From positions 1 to 64,000 of the forward strand of contig JAGHJP010000052.1 of the NCBI GenBank assembly GCA_017886575.1: 64,000 bases of DNA. Direction: 5' to 3'. Below, one piece after another: positions 1-9,501 of this stretch. Position 1 is the stretch's first letter. Every line of letters starts with the position of its first letter. Under the pieces are notes generated by a model that made no database searches, was not told where the DNA came from, and saw only the letters and a program-made list of their open reading frames with translations. A program made the translations under genes and the position numbers. This DNA is from Clostridia bacterium (GTDB lineage Bacteria > Bacillota > Clostridia > Christensenellales > Borkfalkiaceae).

Positions 1-59
1 CTATAATATTGACGGACGAAAGGACGTATACTGATAAAAAGGAGTTACGCTTACACCCT

Positions 60-1040
60 ATGGGACAGGAAAATTATGAGATCGAACTGATCAAATACAA
101 CAAAAAGACCTGGTGCAAGAGTGCCGTTCTGGGCTTTTTCATCGGGCTGGCGGTCATCGTGCCGGGCATCAGCGGCTCGACCATCGCCATCATCTTCAAA
201 CTGTACGACCAATTTCTGTATGCGGTCGGCAATCTCTTCAAGCAATTCAAGAAATGCTTTCTCTTCCTGCTGCCCATCATCATCGGCATGGTTTTGGGCG
301 TGCTGCTCGGATTCATCGCCGTGGAACAGCTGCTTGCCCTCCTGCCCTTTGCCGTCATCGGGCTGTTTGCCGGTCTGATGAGCGGCGCCTTCCCCGCCGT
401 CAAGGACGAACTGAAGGGCGCCGAAATGAACGCAAAGCGCATCTGCCTGCTCGCCATCGGCTTTCTCATCCCCGTCGCGATCGGCATTGCCTCGGTATTC
501 CTCGGCGCGGGCAACACGGCGCAGAACGTGTTTTCGACGGTGGAATGGTGGCAGGTCGTTCTCAGTCTGCCCGTCGGGTACATCGTCGGCGTGACGCAGA
601 TCGTGCCGGGCCTCAGCGCCTCCGCCATTCTGCTCGCCATCGGCTGGTTCTCCTCCCTCGTGGACAGCGTCAGCCTCACCTTCTGGCAGGAAAACCCCAT
701 GATCTTCCTCGTCTATGCGGCGCTCGCCGTCGGTTTCCTTGCGGGGCTTTTCACCTTCTCGAAATTCCTCACCTATATCTTCGGCAAGGCGCGGCACACG
801 GCGTATTCGATGATCGTCGGGCTGTCGCTCGGCTCGATCTGCGCCATGTTCTTCAACCCCGATGTGTTCGAAGTATATTCCGATTGGGCGGCAAACGGCG
901 TGAACGCCGTCGACCTCGCCCTGGGCATCGCCCTCTTCGCGCTCGGTGCCGTCGGCTCGTACCTGCTCGTGCGTTACCAGCGCAAAAAGGACGCCGAAGC
1001 CGCGCAAAAAGCCGCGGCGGCGGATGGAGAGAAAAAATAA
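60..1040 (+). CDS. DUF368 / PopT-like polyprenyl-phosphate translocase family membrane protein
   Basis: Multi-TM protein with duplicated 'IVPGISGST' / 'IVPGLSAS' motifs typical of DUF368. Start moved to the internal ATG (MGQENYEIE). Confidence 0.8.
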   Translation: MGQENYEIELIKYNKKTWCKSAVLGFFIGLAVIVPGISGSTIAIIFKLYDQFLYAVGNLFKQFKKCFLFLLPIIIGMVLGVLLGFIAVEQLLALLPFAVIGLFAGLMSGAFPAVKDELKGAEMNAKRICLLAIGFLIPVAIGIASVFLGAGNTAQNVFSTVEWWQVVLSLPVGYIVGVTQIVPGLSASAILLAIGWFSSLVDSVSLTFWQENPMIFLVYAALAVGFLAGLFTFSKFLTYIFGKARHTAYSMIVGLSLGSICAMFFNPDVFEVYSDWAANGVNAVDLALGIALFALGAVGSYLLVRYQRKKDAEAAQKAAAADGEKK

Positions 1041-1061
1041 AAAAATTTTTTCAAAACCCCC

Positions 1062-1090
1062 TTGAAAAATCTTCTCCGATGGAGTACAAT
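1062..1090 (+). promoter_or_regulatory. SigA-type promoter TTGAAA-17-TACAAT for the YegP-like gene
   Basis: TTGAAA 1062-1067, TACAAT 1085-1090, 17 nt spacer, upstream of ATG 1123. Confidence 0.5.
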
Positions 1091-1122
1091 ATAGAAAGAA
1101 AAACGACAAGGAGAAACCAGCA

Positions 1123-1515
1123 ATGGCAAACAAAGGACAATTCGTGTACTATAAAACGGCTAACGGCTTTATCAACTACCGCCTGAAAGCACCCAACAAG
1201 GAGACGATCGCCGTCAGCGGCGGTTCGGGCTACTCCTCTCTCTCCGCCTGCAAAAAAGGCATTGAGAGCGTGAAGAAAAACGTGAACGCCCGCATCGAGG
1301 ACCAGACCCTGCAAAAGAGCGAGACGCTGCCCTGCCCGAAGTTCGAGCTGTACCTCGACAAGGCGGGCAAGTACCGCTACCGCCTGCTTGCGAGCAACGG
1401 CGAACTCATCTGCGTCTGCGAAGAAGGCTATGCCACCAAGGACGGCTGCAAGCGCGGCATACAGAGCCTTGCCAAGTGGGCGCCCGAAGCGGACGTCGTA
1501 GCGGAGCAAGCATAA
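1123..1515 (+). CDS. YegP/DUF1508 family protein (two tandem repeats)
   Basis: Duplicated motif FxxYxxxxGxxxYRLxAxNxExIxVSxGYxxxxxCKxGIxSV. Confidence 0.8.
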   Translation: MANKGQFVYYKTANGFINYRLKAPNKETIAVSGGSGYSSLSACKKGIESVKKNVNARIEDQTLQKSETLPCPKFELYLDKAGKYRYRLLASNGELICVCEEGYATKDGCKRGIQSLAKWAPEADVVAEQA

Positions 1516-1589
1516 AGGAAATACCAAAAGGACGGCGCCATGCCCGTGCCGAAGGGATATATCCGCACATTATAACAGTATAACGCAGC

Positions 1590-1626
1590 AAAGGGGGCGC
1601 GACCGGAAGGCCGCGTCCCCTTTCCC
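1590..1626 (+). terminator. Rho-independent-like hairpin downstream of YegP-like gene
   Basis: AAAGGGGGCGCG...CGCGTCCCCTTTCCCC inverted repeat. Confidence 0.5.
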
Positions 1627-1650
1627 CTTCTTTTCTCGGGCATGGGTATG

Positions 1651-1688
1651 ACAAAAGAGGCTTTGCAAAAATGCAAAGCCTCTTTTGT
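1651..1688. terminator. Bidirectional intrinsic terminator between YegP-like gene and adhE
   Basis: Perfect hairpin ACAAAAGAGGCTTTGCA-aaaa-TGCAAAGCCTCTTTTGT. Confidence 0.85.
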
Positions 1689-1704
1689 CGAATCGTGTTT
1701 CCGA

Positions 1705-4314
1705 TTATTTTTTGGGAGCCTTGAAACCGCTGTTGCGGATGTACATCTCCTTGATCTCGGAGATGAGCGGGTAGCGGGGGTTGGCGCCCGTGCACTGGTC
1801 GTCGAACGCCTTTTCGCTCATTTCGTCGAGGGTATCGAAGAAGTACTTTTCGTCCACGCCGTAGTCCTTCATCGTGCGCTTGATGCCCACTCTCTCTTTG
1901 AGCTCGGCGATCGCCTTGATGAGGTTTTCGACTTTCGCCTCTTCGGTCTTGCCTCCGAGCCCGAGGTAATCGGCGATCTCGGCATACCGCGCGCGGGCGT
2001 GCGGGTACTGATACTGCGGGAATGTGCCCATTTTGGTCGGCACTTCGGCGCTGTTGAAGCGGATGACGTCCTCGATGAGCAGCGCGTTGGCGATGCCGTG
2101 CGCGATGTGGTGATAGGCGCCCATCTTGTGCGCCATGGAGTGGCACACGCCGAGGAAGGCGTTGGCGAACGCGATGCCCGCCATGGTGGCGGCGTCGGCC
2201 ATCGCTTCGCGCGCTTCGGGATCGTTCATGCCGTTGTCGTAAGCGCGGGGCAAGTATTTGAAGATGAGCTTGCAGGCGACCAGCGCTTCGCCGTCGGTGT
2301 ACGGGGTCGCCATAATGGAGGCGTACGCTTCCAGGGCATGGGTCAAGGCGTCGATGCCCGAAGCGGCGGTCAGCCCCTTGGGCTGGGTCATCATGAAGTC
2401 GGTGTCGATGATCGCCATGTTGGGCAGCAGTTCATAGTCCGCCAGCGGGTATTTGTTGCCCGTCGCCTTGTCGGAGATGACGGCGAACGGCGTGACTTCG
2501 GAACCCGTGCCGGACGAGGTGGGGATGGCGATGAAGTACGCCTTTTCTCCCATCTTGGGGAAGGTGTAGACGCGCTTGCGGATGTCCATGAAGCGCATCG
2601 CCATGTCGTAGAAGTCCACTTCGGGGTGTTCGTAGAGCACCCACATGATCTTGCCGGCGTCCATGGCAGAGCCGCCGCCGAGGGCGATGATGACGTCAGG
2701 CTGGAAGTCCGCCATCAGTTTGGCGCCCGCCTTCGCGCTGTCGAGGGAAGGATCGGGTTCGACGTCCGCAAAGCAGGTATAGCGGATGCCCATTTCGTCC
2801 AGTTTGTCCGTAATGGGCTTGATGCGGTTGGTTTCATACAGGAATTTATCGGTGACGATGAACGCCTTCTTCTTGCCCATGACGTCCTTGAGCTCGGCGA
2901 GGGCGACGGGCAGACAGCCTTTCTTGTGATATACCTTCTGAGGGGTCCTGAACCAAAGCATGTTTTCTCTCCTTTCCGCAACGGTCTTGATATTGATGAG
3001 GTGCTTCACGCCGACGTTCTCGGAAACGGAGTTGCCGCCCCAGGAACCGCAGCCCAGCGTCAGGGAAGGCGTCAGTTTGAAGTTGTAGAGGTCGCCGATG
3101 CCGCCCTGGGAAGAAGGCGTGTTGATGAGCATGCGGCAGGTCTTCATGCTCGCTTCCCACTTTTCCAGCTTATCCTTCTGGGTGAGCTGATCGATGTAAA
3201 TAGCGGAAGTGTGCCCCATGCCGCCGTCGGCGATGAGCTGCTGTGCCTTGGCGACGGCGTCGTCGAAGTCCTTCGCGCGGTACATGGCGAGGACGGGCGA
3301 CAGTTTTTCGTGCGCGAACGGCTCGTCGATGTTCACGTTCTCCACTTCGCCGATGAGCACCTTGGTGCTTTCGGGAATGTCGAACCCGCAGAGCTTGGCG
3401 ATGGTGACGGGCTTCTGCCCGACGATCTTGGCGTTGAGCGCGCCATTGATGAGGATGGTCGAACGGACCTTGTTCTTCTCCTCTTCGTTGCAGAAATAGC
3501 AGCCGCGGTAAGCGAACTCCTTCTTGACCTCTTCGTACACCTTGTCGAGCACGATGACCGACTGCTCGGACGCACAGATCATGCCGTTGTCGAAGGTCTT
3601 GGAGTGGATGATGGAGTTGACCGCCAGCTTGACGTCTGCGGTGTCGTCGATGATGGCGGGCGTGTTGCCGGCGCCGACGCCGAGCGCGGGTTTACCCGAA
3701 GAGTACGCGCTCTTGACCATGCCGGGGCCGCCCGTGGCGAGGATGATGTCCGCCTCCTTCATGAGCGTGTTGGTCATGTCGAGGGAAGGCACGTCGATCC
3801 AGCCGATGATGCCCTCGGGCGCGCCCGCCTTGACGGCAGCCTCCAGAACGACTTTCGCGGCAGCGATGGTCGATTTCTTGGCGCGGGGGTGCGGGCTGAT
3901 GATGATGCCGTTGCGCGTCTTTAAGCAGATGAGCGTCTTGAAGATCGCCGTGGAGGTGGGGTTGGTCGTCGGAATGACCGCCGCGACCAGACCGATGGGT
4001 TCGGCGATCTTTTTCAGCCCGAACGCCGTGTCCTCTTCGATCACGCCGCAGGTCTTGGTGTGCTTGTAGGCGTTATAAATGTATTCCGCCGCATAGTGGT
4101 TTTTGATGACCTTGTCCTCGACAACGCCCATGCCCGTCTCCTCGACCGCCATTTTGGCGAGGGGGATGCGCTGGTTGTTGGCGGCGAGCGCCGCCGCGCG
4201 GAAAATCTCGTCCACCTGTTCCTGCGTGTAGGTGGCAAAGACCGCCTGCGCCGCGCGGACGCGGGCGATGGTCTCTTCCAACCCTTCCATGCTGTCTACG
4301 ATTTTTTCTTCCAT
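1705..4314 (-). CDS. adhE: Bifunctional acetaldehyde-CoA / alcohol dehydrogenase
   Basis: 869 aa. N-terminal aldehyde dehydrogenase (TGGPGMVKSAYSSGKPALGVGAGN) plus C-terminal iron-dependent ADH (GGGSAMDAGKIMW, HSMAHKMGAYHHIAHG). Confidence 0.95.
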   Translation of the reverse strand: MEEKIVDSMEGLEETIARVRAAQAVFATYTQEQVDEIFRAAALAANNQRIPLAKMAVEETGMGVVEDKVIKNHYAAEYIYNAYKHTKTCGVIEEDTAFGLKKIAEPIGLVAAVIPTTNPTSTAIFKTLICLKTRNGIIISPHPRAKKSTIAAAKVVLEAAVKAGAPEGIIGWIDVPSLDMTNTLMKEADIILATGGPGMVKSAYSSGKPALGVGAGNTPAIIDDTADVKLAVNSIIHSKTFDNGMICASEQSVIVLDKVYEEVKKEFAYRGCYFCNEEEKNKVRSTILINGALNAKIVGQKPVTIAKLCGFDIPESTKVLIGEVENVNIDEPFAHEKLSPVLAMYRAKDFDDAVAKAQQLIADGGMGHTSAIYIDQLTQKDKLEKWEASMKTCRMLINTPSSQGGIGDLYNFKLTPSLTLGCGSWGGNSVSENVGVKHLINIKTVAERRENMLWFRTPQKVYHKKGCLPVALAELKDVMGKKKAFIVTDKFLYETNRIKPITDKLDEMGIRYTCFADVEPDPSLDSAKAGAKLMADFQPDVIIALGGGSAMDAGKIMWVLYEHPEVDFYDMAMRFMDIRKRVYTFPKMGEKAYFIAIPTSSGTGSEVTPFAVISDKATGNKYPLADYELLPNMAIIDTDFMMTQPKGLTAASGIDALTHALEAYASIMATPYTDGEALVACKLIFKYLPRAYDNGMNDPEAREAMADAATMAGIAFANAFLGVCHSMAHKMGAYHHIAHGIANALLIEDVIRFNSAEVPTKMGTFPQYQYPHARARYAEIADYLGLGGKTEEAKVENLIKAIAELKERVGIKRTMKDYGVDEKYFFDTLDEMSEKAFDDQCTGANPRYPLISEIKEMYIRNSGFKAPKK

Positions 4315-4392
4315 CTTTCTGCTCCTTCGGGACGAACGCCCCTTTTTTTGTATTTCGGAAAAAATTTTAATTGATATTTTTTTACTGATATT

Positions 4393-4421
4393 ATTTTATC
4401 CTTTTATATGAAAAAAGTCAA
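4393..4421 (-). promoter_or_regulatory. adhE promoter TTGACT-17-TAAAAT
   Basis: Minus-strand hexamers at 4421-4416 and 4398-4393, 17 nt spacer, upstream of adhE ATG. Confidence 0.6.
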
Positions 4422-4455
4422 TCGATTTGGAACACAAAGAGAAAAAAAGCCGAAA

Positions 4456-4512
4456 ATGTGAAAAATCAACATATTGTTATATCTTTCATACACGTTTGTG
4501 AAAAATCAACAA
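4456..4512. promoter_or_regulatory. Two Rex-like operator sites, TGTGAAAAATCAACA x2, 40 bp apart
   Basis: Identical 15-mers beginning at 4457 and 4497 in the adhE/asparaginase divergent region. Near-palindrome TTGTGA..TCAACAA resembles the Rex box. Confidence 0.45.
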
Positions 4513-4533
4513 AAACGAAGGCTTGGCGAAAGA

Positions 4534-4562
4534 TTGACAAGTGGCGCGGCGCAATGTATAAT
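4534..4562 (+). promoter_or_regulatory. SigA promoter TTGACA-17-TATAAT for the asparaginase gene
   Basis: TTGACA 4534-4539, TATAAT 4557-4562, consensus spacing. Confidence 0.75.
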
Positions 4563-4611
4563 AGCGGAAACGGAATGCTATATTACATTATTATAGGAGA
4601 GGCGGACGGAC

Positions 4612-5640
4612 ATGAAAAAAATATGCGTGATATACACGGGCGGGACCATCGGGTCGGCATACCGCGGAGACGGCTGCGTGGGCACGGACGGCGGCGCGGG
4701 CGGCGCGCTTACGGCAATGTATAAAGAGAAGTACGGGACGGAGGCAGAGTTTGACGAATGCCGCCCCCTGGACGTGCTCAGCGAGAACATGCAAAAAAAC
4801 GACCTGGTTTGCCTTGCCGACTGCCTGCGCGAAAAGCTGCGGGGGGAGTACGCGGGCGTCGTTGTCACGCACGGGACGGACACCCTCTCCTTCACAGCGC
4901 CCCTCTTTGCCCTGCTCTTCTGCGACGCGCGCCTGCCCGTGGTGTTCGTGTCCGCGCTGTACCCGTTGGCGGACGAGCGGAGCAACGGGCCCGATAACTT
5001 TGCGGCGGCGGTCGATTTCATCGGCGAAGGGCTGCCCGGCGTGTTCGTCGCCTTCCGCAACGCGGGGGAAAGTTTTGCGCGGATACACCTCGCCTCCCGT
5101 TTGAGCGACTGCGCGCCCGTCACGGGGGATTTTTCCTCCTTCGGCGGCGTGCCGTTCGGCGTTTGGTCGGACGGAAAATTCAAATATCTTGCCGATCCCG
5201 TCAACCCGACGGCGGACGAGCTGCGCGCCGAGAGAGCGCCTTGCGGGCTGACGGCGCAGGACCTCTGCACGGACATACTGACAGTCAAGGCGCACTCCCT
5301 GACGGACTATTCGCTGTACGGTCTTTCCGCAAAAAAGCCCCGCGCCGTCGTCCTGGAACTCTACCACAGCGGGACGATCTGCACGGCGGGCGGGGGCAAC
5401 GCCGCGAACTTTCTGCGCCTCTGCCGCGAAAAGGGCGTGCCCGCCGTGCTCTCCCCCGTCCTCCGCGGCGGGAACGTATACGAGAGCGCGACGGAGCTTG
5501 CCGCCCTTGCCGAGATCTTTTACGACGAAAGTTTTCAGATGTCGCGCGTCAAGGCCATGCTGGCTTTGGGGGCGGGCATGCCCTTGAAAGACGTGTCGGA
5601 GCGCAACTTTTTCTTTGAAAAGGTCGCACCCCGCGCGTAA
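4612..5640 (+). CDS. Asparaginase family protein
   Basis: 'YTGGTIGS' N-terminus and 'VVTHGTDTLSFTA' catalytic motif of type I/II asparaginases. Confidence 0.85.
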   Translation: MKKICVIYTGGTIGSAYRGDGCVGTDGGAGGALTAMYKEKYGTEAEFDECRPLDVLSENMQKNDLVCLADCLREKLRGEYAGVVVTHGTDTLSFTAPLFALLFCDARLPVVFVSALYPLADERSNGPDNFAAAVDFIGEGLPGVFVAFRNAGESFARIHLASRLSDCAPVTGDFSSFGGVPFGVWSDGKFKYLADPVNPTADELRAERAPCGLTAQDLCTDILTVKAHSLTDYSLYGLSAKKPRAVVLELYHSGTICTAGGGNAANFLRLCREKGVPAVLSPVLRGGNVYESATELAALAEIFYDESFQMSRVKAMLALGAGMPLKDVSERNFFFEKVAPRA

Positions 5641-5718
5641 ACTTTTATTTTATCGGTAAAATGCGGGCATGCCCCTTTCTTTTACGACCTTTCTTGCGAA
5701 AGGGCGTTTTTGCACCGG

Positions 5719-5757
5719 GTCAAAAGGGGCGGCGCGATGAAGCGCCGCCCCTTTTCA
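5719..5757. terminator. Bidirectional intrinsic terminator
   Basis: AAAAGGGGCGGCGC-gatgaa-GCGCCGCCCCTTTT. Confidence 0.85.
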
Positions 5758-5762
5758 AGTCT

Positions 5763-7450
5763 TTATGCCGCGACGACCGTTGCCGTTGCGGTGAGCAGCG
5801 TGCCGAAGGGGTCGTACCACTCCACCGTCACTTGTCCGCCGACCTCGTCGGCGACCTCGTCGAACGCCAGCCACGCATAGGCGGGAGCCCCCTTGAAGAG
5901 GCTGCCGTCCTCGTAAGCGATCTCATAGACGACATTGATGCTGTCCGTCCCGAGCACGACCTCGGCGGTCAGAACGGTTTGGCTTTCGATGTCCTTTTCG
6001 TCCCTGCCGTTCGATTCCCGCGTCCGATCGGCATCAAAGAGGACGCCCGTCACCGTCTTTTCCCCGGTGCCGTACTCCGTTTCCGCCGCGGCAAAGGTCA
6101 CTTCGATATACTTGAACGAAGTCGTTTCCAGCGCCACGGAGTCCTCGAACGCCGATTCGAAGTCGTCCTCGTCCCCGATGCCGCCCGGGTCGAAACTGTC
6201 GTTCTTTTCCAAAAGTTTCATATAGTCCGCGTCGTAATACTTCCACACGAGGTCGGTCGAAGCCATGTCATCCGTCTGTCCCCTGTACGACGAGCAGAAA
6301 ACATCCTCCACTTCGTCCTCCGTCATGCCGAGCGTGACGAGGGAAACTTTATCGGCGCGGAAAATGTTGTTCATGTAATATCTTGAACTCAACGGAACCG
6401 CAATAATGACGAGAATTATAACCACGCTGGCAATCAAACCTTTCACCGTGGTATGCGTCCTGACGATTGCAGACATTTCAAGCCCCGACAGAACAACACC
6501 CTGCACCTCGCACCGCTTGCGGCGGGGCTCCGCCCAATACTGTTCCCATGCGGCGCGGTAATCGACAAATGCCTTGTACACCTGTCCGTAAGTGACAGAA
6601 GTTTTCTGTCCGGAAGCAGGGCGTTTTTTCCCGAAATACGCCAGCATGATGCGTTTTTGTTCTTGCTCCAAAGGACACAATAGACAATTGCCAACACAAG
6701 AGGAATAAGGGCAAGCAGAAGCCAAGCAAACCATTGAAACAGTGTAATATCGCCAAATACGAAAGACATGGCTTCGGCAATGGTCGATCTTTCGTAGACG
6801 GTCAATTCAATGAAAAAGTCTATACCTAACATATAAACAACAAAAAACAACCCGCAAAAGCCCGCAACGATGGCACCTGTCCGATACATCCGGTAACGGT
6901 AGGACTTGCCGCTCTTTGCAAGACTCGGCTGCCTCATCATCTTTTTGAATATTTCCGGTTTGTATACCAAAAACGATACAACATTCAACAAGATATCGGC
7001 GAGCAGACAGGCAACAAAGCAAAACAACAAATCTTGCGTTGTCGGTTTCAGAAAGCCGGAAGTAGAAAAGGAGAAGCTGGTAAAAATTGCCGCCATAATC
7101 ACGCAGATAAGTTCTGCAAATATAAACCGCGAACCATCGAGAGGCAGCAGAATGTCCGGCAGAACGGGCCCGCCGCGCTTGTCCGTTTTGATGACCGTCT
7201 GCGGAACGGACGGGGCAAGGGGCGCCGCCTGCGGGGCGGCCTGCGGAGCGGGCAAACCTGCTCCCTGCACATACCCCTGCGGGGGCGCATACCGCGGCGC
7301 CGCATAGTCGAACCCGCACTGCGGGCAGAACCGTTCGCCCGCGGCGTGCGGTCTGCCACACACGGGGCACCGTTCGTTGGTTGCGGCCCGATAGCCGCAC
7401 GCGGGGCAGAGATCCCCTTGGAACTCTCTGCCGCATTTGGGACATTTCAT
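5763..7450 (-). pseudogene. Zinc-ribbon N-terminal membrane protein with extracytoplasmic BamE/SmpA-like region, apparently frameshifted
   Basis: ORF 6443-7450 (MKCPKCGREFQGDLCPACGYR... zinc ribbons plus TM helices) continues sensibly into ORF 5763-6734 if one base is added in the T5 run at 6654-6658. Confidence 0.6.
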
Positions 7451-7487
7451 TTTTCTCTATCCTCCTTGGAACTTTTTTGCAGGGCAA

Positions 7488-7627
7488 ATAAAAAAGCGTG
7501 CCTTCAACCGAAAGCACGCCCTGCAAATGTACCTCCGATTGTTACCACGCAACCTGTCCCAAAGGGAAAGTAGAGATACGAAATGCCGATTCGTATCCCT
7601 TTGGGACGATCATTCAGTTGCGTGGTA
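7488..7627 (-). ncRNA. Candidate structured small RNA or cis-acting leader
   Basis: Minus-strand promoter TTGCAA-17-TATACT (7661-7633) about 6 nt upstream of a nested palindrome (TACCACGCAAC/GTTGCGTGGTA; GTCCCAAAGGGA/TCCCTTTGGGAC; ATACGAA/TTCGTAT), then an intrinsic terminator at 7519-7490. Confidence 0.5.
7490..7519 (-). terminator. Intrinsic terminator of the candidate RNA
   Basis: Minus strand GCGTGC tttcggttgaag GCACGC TTTTTT. Confidence 0.7.
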
Positions 7628-7740
7628 TGTTCAGTATAGCACAATTGCGGATAAATTGCAAGGGGTACGGCGCATTTTTCCGAAAAATAAAAATGCACCC
7701 GCAGACGCGGGCGCAAAACAAAATGAACCAATTCAATATA

Positions 7741-8826
7741 TTATAACAAGTCCAGGCACCAGCGGAAGGCGGAGGCGATGGAGAGTTCCGTCCTGATCTT
7801 TCCCAAGGGAAAGACCTGCAAGGCGGCGGGCATGTCCGCCGTGTCGAGGATATACGCCGTCATGTCCCACACGAGATGGGTAAAGACATGGGTATGTTCT
7901 TTTTTGCCTTGCAGGGAATAGTTTTCAACGCCGAATTCCCGCAAAGCGGCGCGCAGAAATTCCCCTTCCGCCTCTTTTTCCGCGGCGGAAAGGCCGCCGA
8001 AAGGCACGTTCGGGAACTCCCACATGCCCGCCAGCACTCCCTTTGCGGGGCGCTTGCGCAGCGCGGCGCCCGACGGCGTGCGGACGAGAAAGACGGCAAG
8101 TTTTTCCCGCTTTTTTTCCGCCTTCGGGGGCATGACGGGCAGGCGCGCCTGCCAGCCCTCCCGCTCGGCGACACAGTGCCCCCGCAGGGGGCATGCCCCG
8201 CATTTCGGGTTTTCGGGCAGGCACACGAGCGCACCCAATTCCATTAAACTCTGCGTATAGTCCCCCGCCTCGTCGGGATAGACCGCCGCCAATTTTTCGG
8301 TGAGCGCCTTGCGCCGTTTGGGGTCGTCGATGGGGGTGAAATCCCCTTCCGCACGCGCGCAGACGCGCAGCACGTTGCCGTCCACGGCGGGATTTTTTTC
8401 GTCGTAGGCGATGGACGACACCGCGCCCGCCGTGTACTCCCCGATGCCGGGAAGTTTCAAAAGAGCCGACTTGTCCCGCGGGAACACGCCGCCGTACTCG
8501 TTTACCACCTGCACGGCGCATTTTTTCAAGTTGCGGGCGCGGGAATAGTAGCCCAGCCCCTCCCACAATTTCATCAGTTTTTCGTCGTCGCACGCAGCGA
8601 GGTCAAACACCGTGGGCAATTCTCGCATGAAGCGGATATAGTGCTCCTTCGCCGCCTCGACGCGGGTCTGCTGGAGCATGATCTCGCTCACCCACACGGC
8701 GTAGGCGTCCTTGCTCTTGCGCCAGGGCAGGTCCCGTTTGTTTTCGTAAAACCAGGGCAAAAGATATTCGGGCAGAGGAAAGTCCCGCCCCGTTTTTTCC
8801 TCTATTTCTTCCGTTTCGCCGCTCAT
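7741..8826 (-). CDS. mutY: A/G-specific adenine glycosylase
   Basis: HhH motif LLKLPGIGEYTAGAVSSIAYDE, Fe-S cysteines (CPENPKCGACPLRGHC), C-terminal NUDIX-like domain. Confidence 0.95.
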   Translation of the reverse strand: MSGETEEIEEKTGRDFPLPEYLLPWFYENKRDLPWRKSKDAYAVWVSEIMLQQTRVEAAKEHYIRFMRELPTVFDLAACDDEKLMKLWEGLGYYSRARNLKKCAVQVVNEYGGVFPRDKSALLKLPGIGEYTAGAVSSIAYDEKNPAVDGNVLRVCARAEGDFTPIDDPKRRKALTEKLAAVYPDEAGDYTQSLMELGALVCLPENPKCGACPLRGHCVAEREGWQARLPVMPPKAEKKREKLAVFLVRTPSGAALRKRPAKGVLAGMWEFPNVPFGGLSAAEKEAEGEFLRAALREFGVENYSLQGKKEHTHVFTHLVWDMTAYILDTADMPAALQVFPLGKIRTELSIASAFRWCLDLL

Positions 8827-9500
8827 GCTTTCACCGCTTCCAACCGATAAATGGGCATACCCATGTCCGAGAATTTCCGTTCATACTCGGTGACGATGTT
8901 CTCCGCGGCGAACGGGCTCTTGTGCAGGTCTAAACTGATGTTTTGCAGGCGGAAGCCGTTTGCCGAAAACTGTTCCAGGGAATATTCGAAAAAGTGCATG
9001 TCGTCCGTCTTTTGCCACACCTCGCCGCCCGAAGGCAAAAGATCTTTATAGATGTCCAGGAACCGTTTGGACGTCAGCCGCTGCCGCTCCCGCGTTTTTT
9101 CGGGCAGAGGGGTGGAAAAATTGAGGAATATCCGCCCGACGCTGCCGCTTTTCAGGTAGCATTGCAGCACTTCCACGGGAATATTCAGAAAGCGAAGATT
9201 GGGCAGGTTTGCCTTCTGCGCGTTTTCCAGCGCGGTGAGAATGACGTTGCTCATGCGCTCGACGGCGAGCAGGTTGACGTTCGGATTGCGGCGGGCGTAC
9301 TCGATGCAAAAGCCCCCGCAGCCGCAGCCGAGTTCGAGATAAACGGGGTTATGGTTGCCGAACAGGGCGGGCAGGTCGAGATAGTTCCTGTAATTTTCGA
9401 GCAGGCGTTTTAAGTTGCGGTCGGGCACGCCCATGACGGGCGCGACGTCCGCGCACCTTGCAAGGCGCGCTTCGAGATTGCTCTTGCGGTGCATGCGCAT
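8823..9500 (-). CDS. trmB: tRNA (guanosine(46)-N7)-methyltransferase
   Basis: 'LELGCGCGGFCIEYARRNPNVNLLAVERMSNVILTALE', FLNFSTPLPEKTRERQRLTSKRFLD. Start trimmed to MRMHRKSNLEARLARC. Confidence 0.9.
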   Translation of the reverse strand: MRMHRKSNLEARLARCADVAPVMGVPDRNLKRLLENYRNYLDLPALFGNHNPVYLELGCGCGGFCIEYARRNPNVNLLAVERMSNVILTALENAQKANLPNLRFLNIPVEVLQCYLKSGSVGRIFLNFSTPLPEKTRERQRLTSKRFLDIYKDLLPSGGEVWQKTDDMHFFEYSLEQFSANGFRLQNISLDLHKSPFAAENIVTEYERKFSDMGMPIYRLEAVKA

Positions 9501-9501
9501 G

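Noticed and set aside
1642-3924. 760-aa plus-strand ORF opposite adhE
   Set aside because: Shadow ORF: V/D/R/H-rich low-complexity translation with no domain, exactly antisense to a clear AdhE.
7543-7627. MITE / mobile palindrome
   Set aside because: The TA-flanked 85-bp palindrome could be a MITE, but only one copy is seen and it coincides with a promoter and terminator, so a structured RNA is preferred for now.
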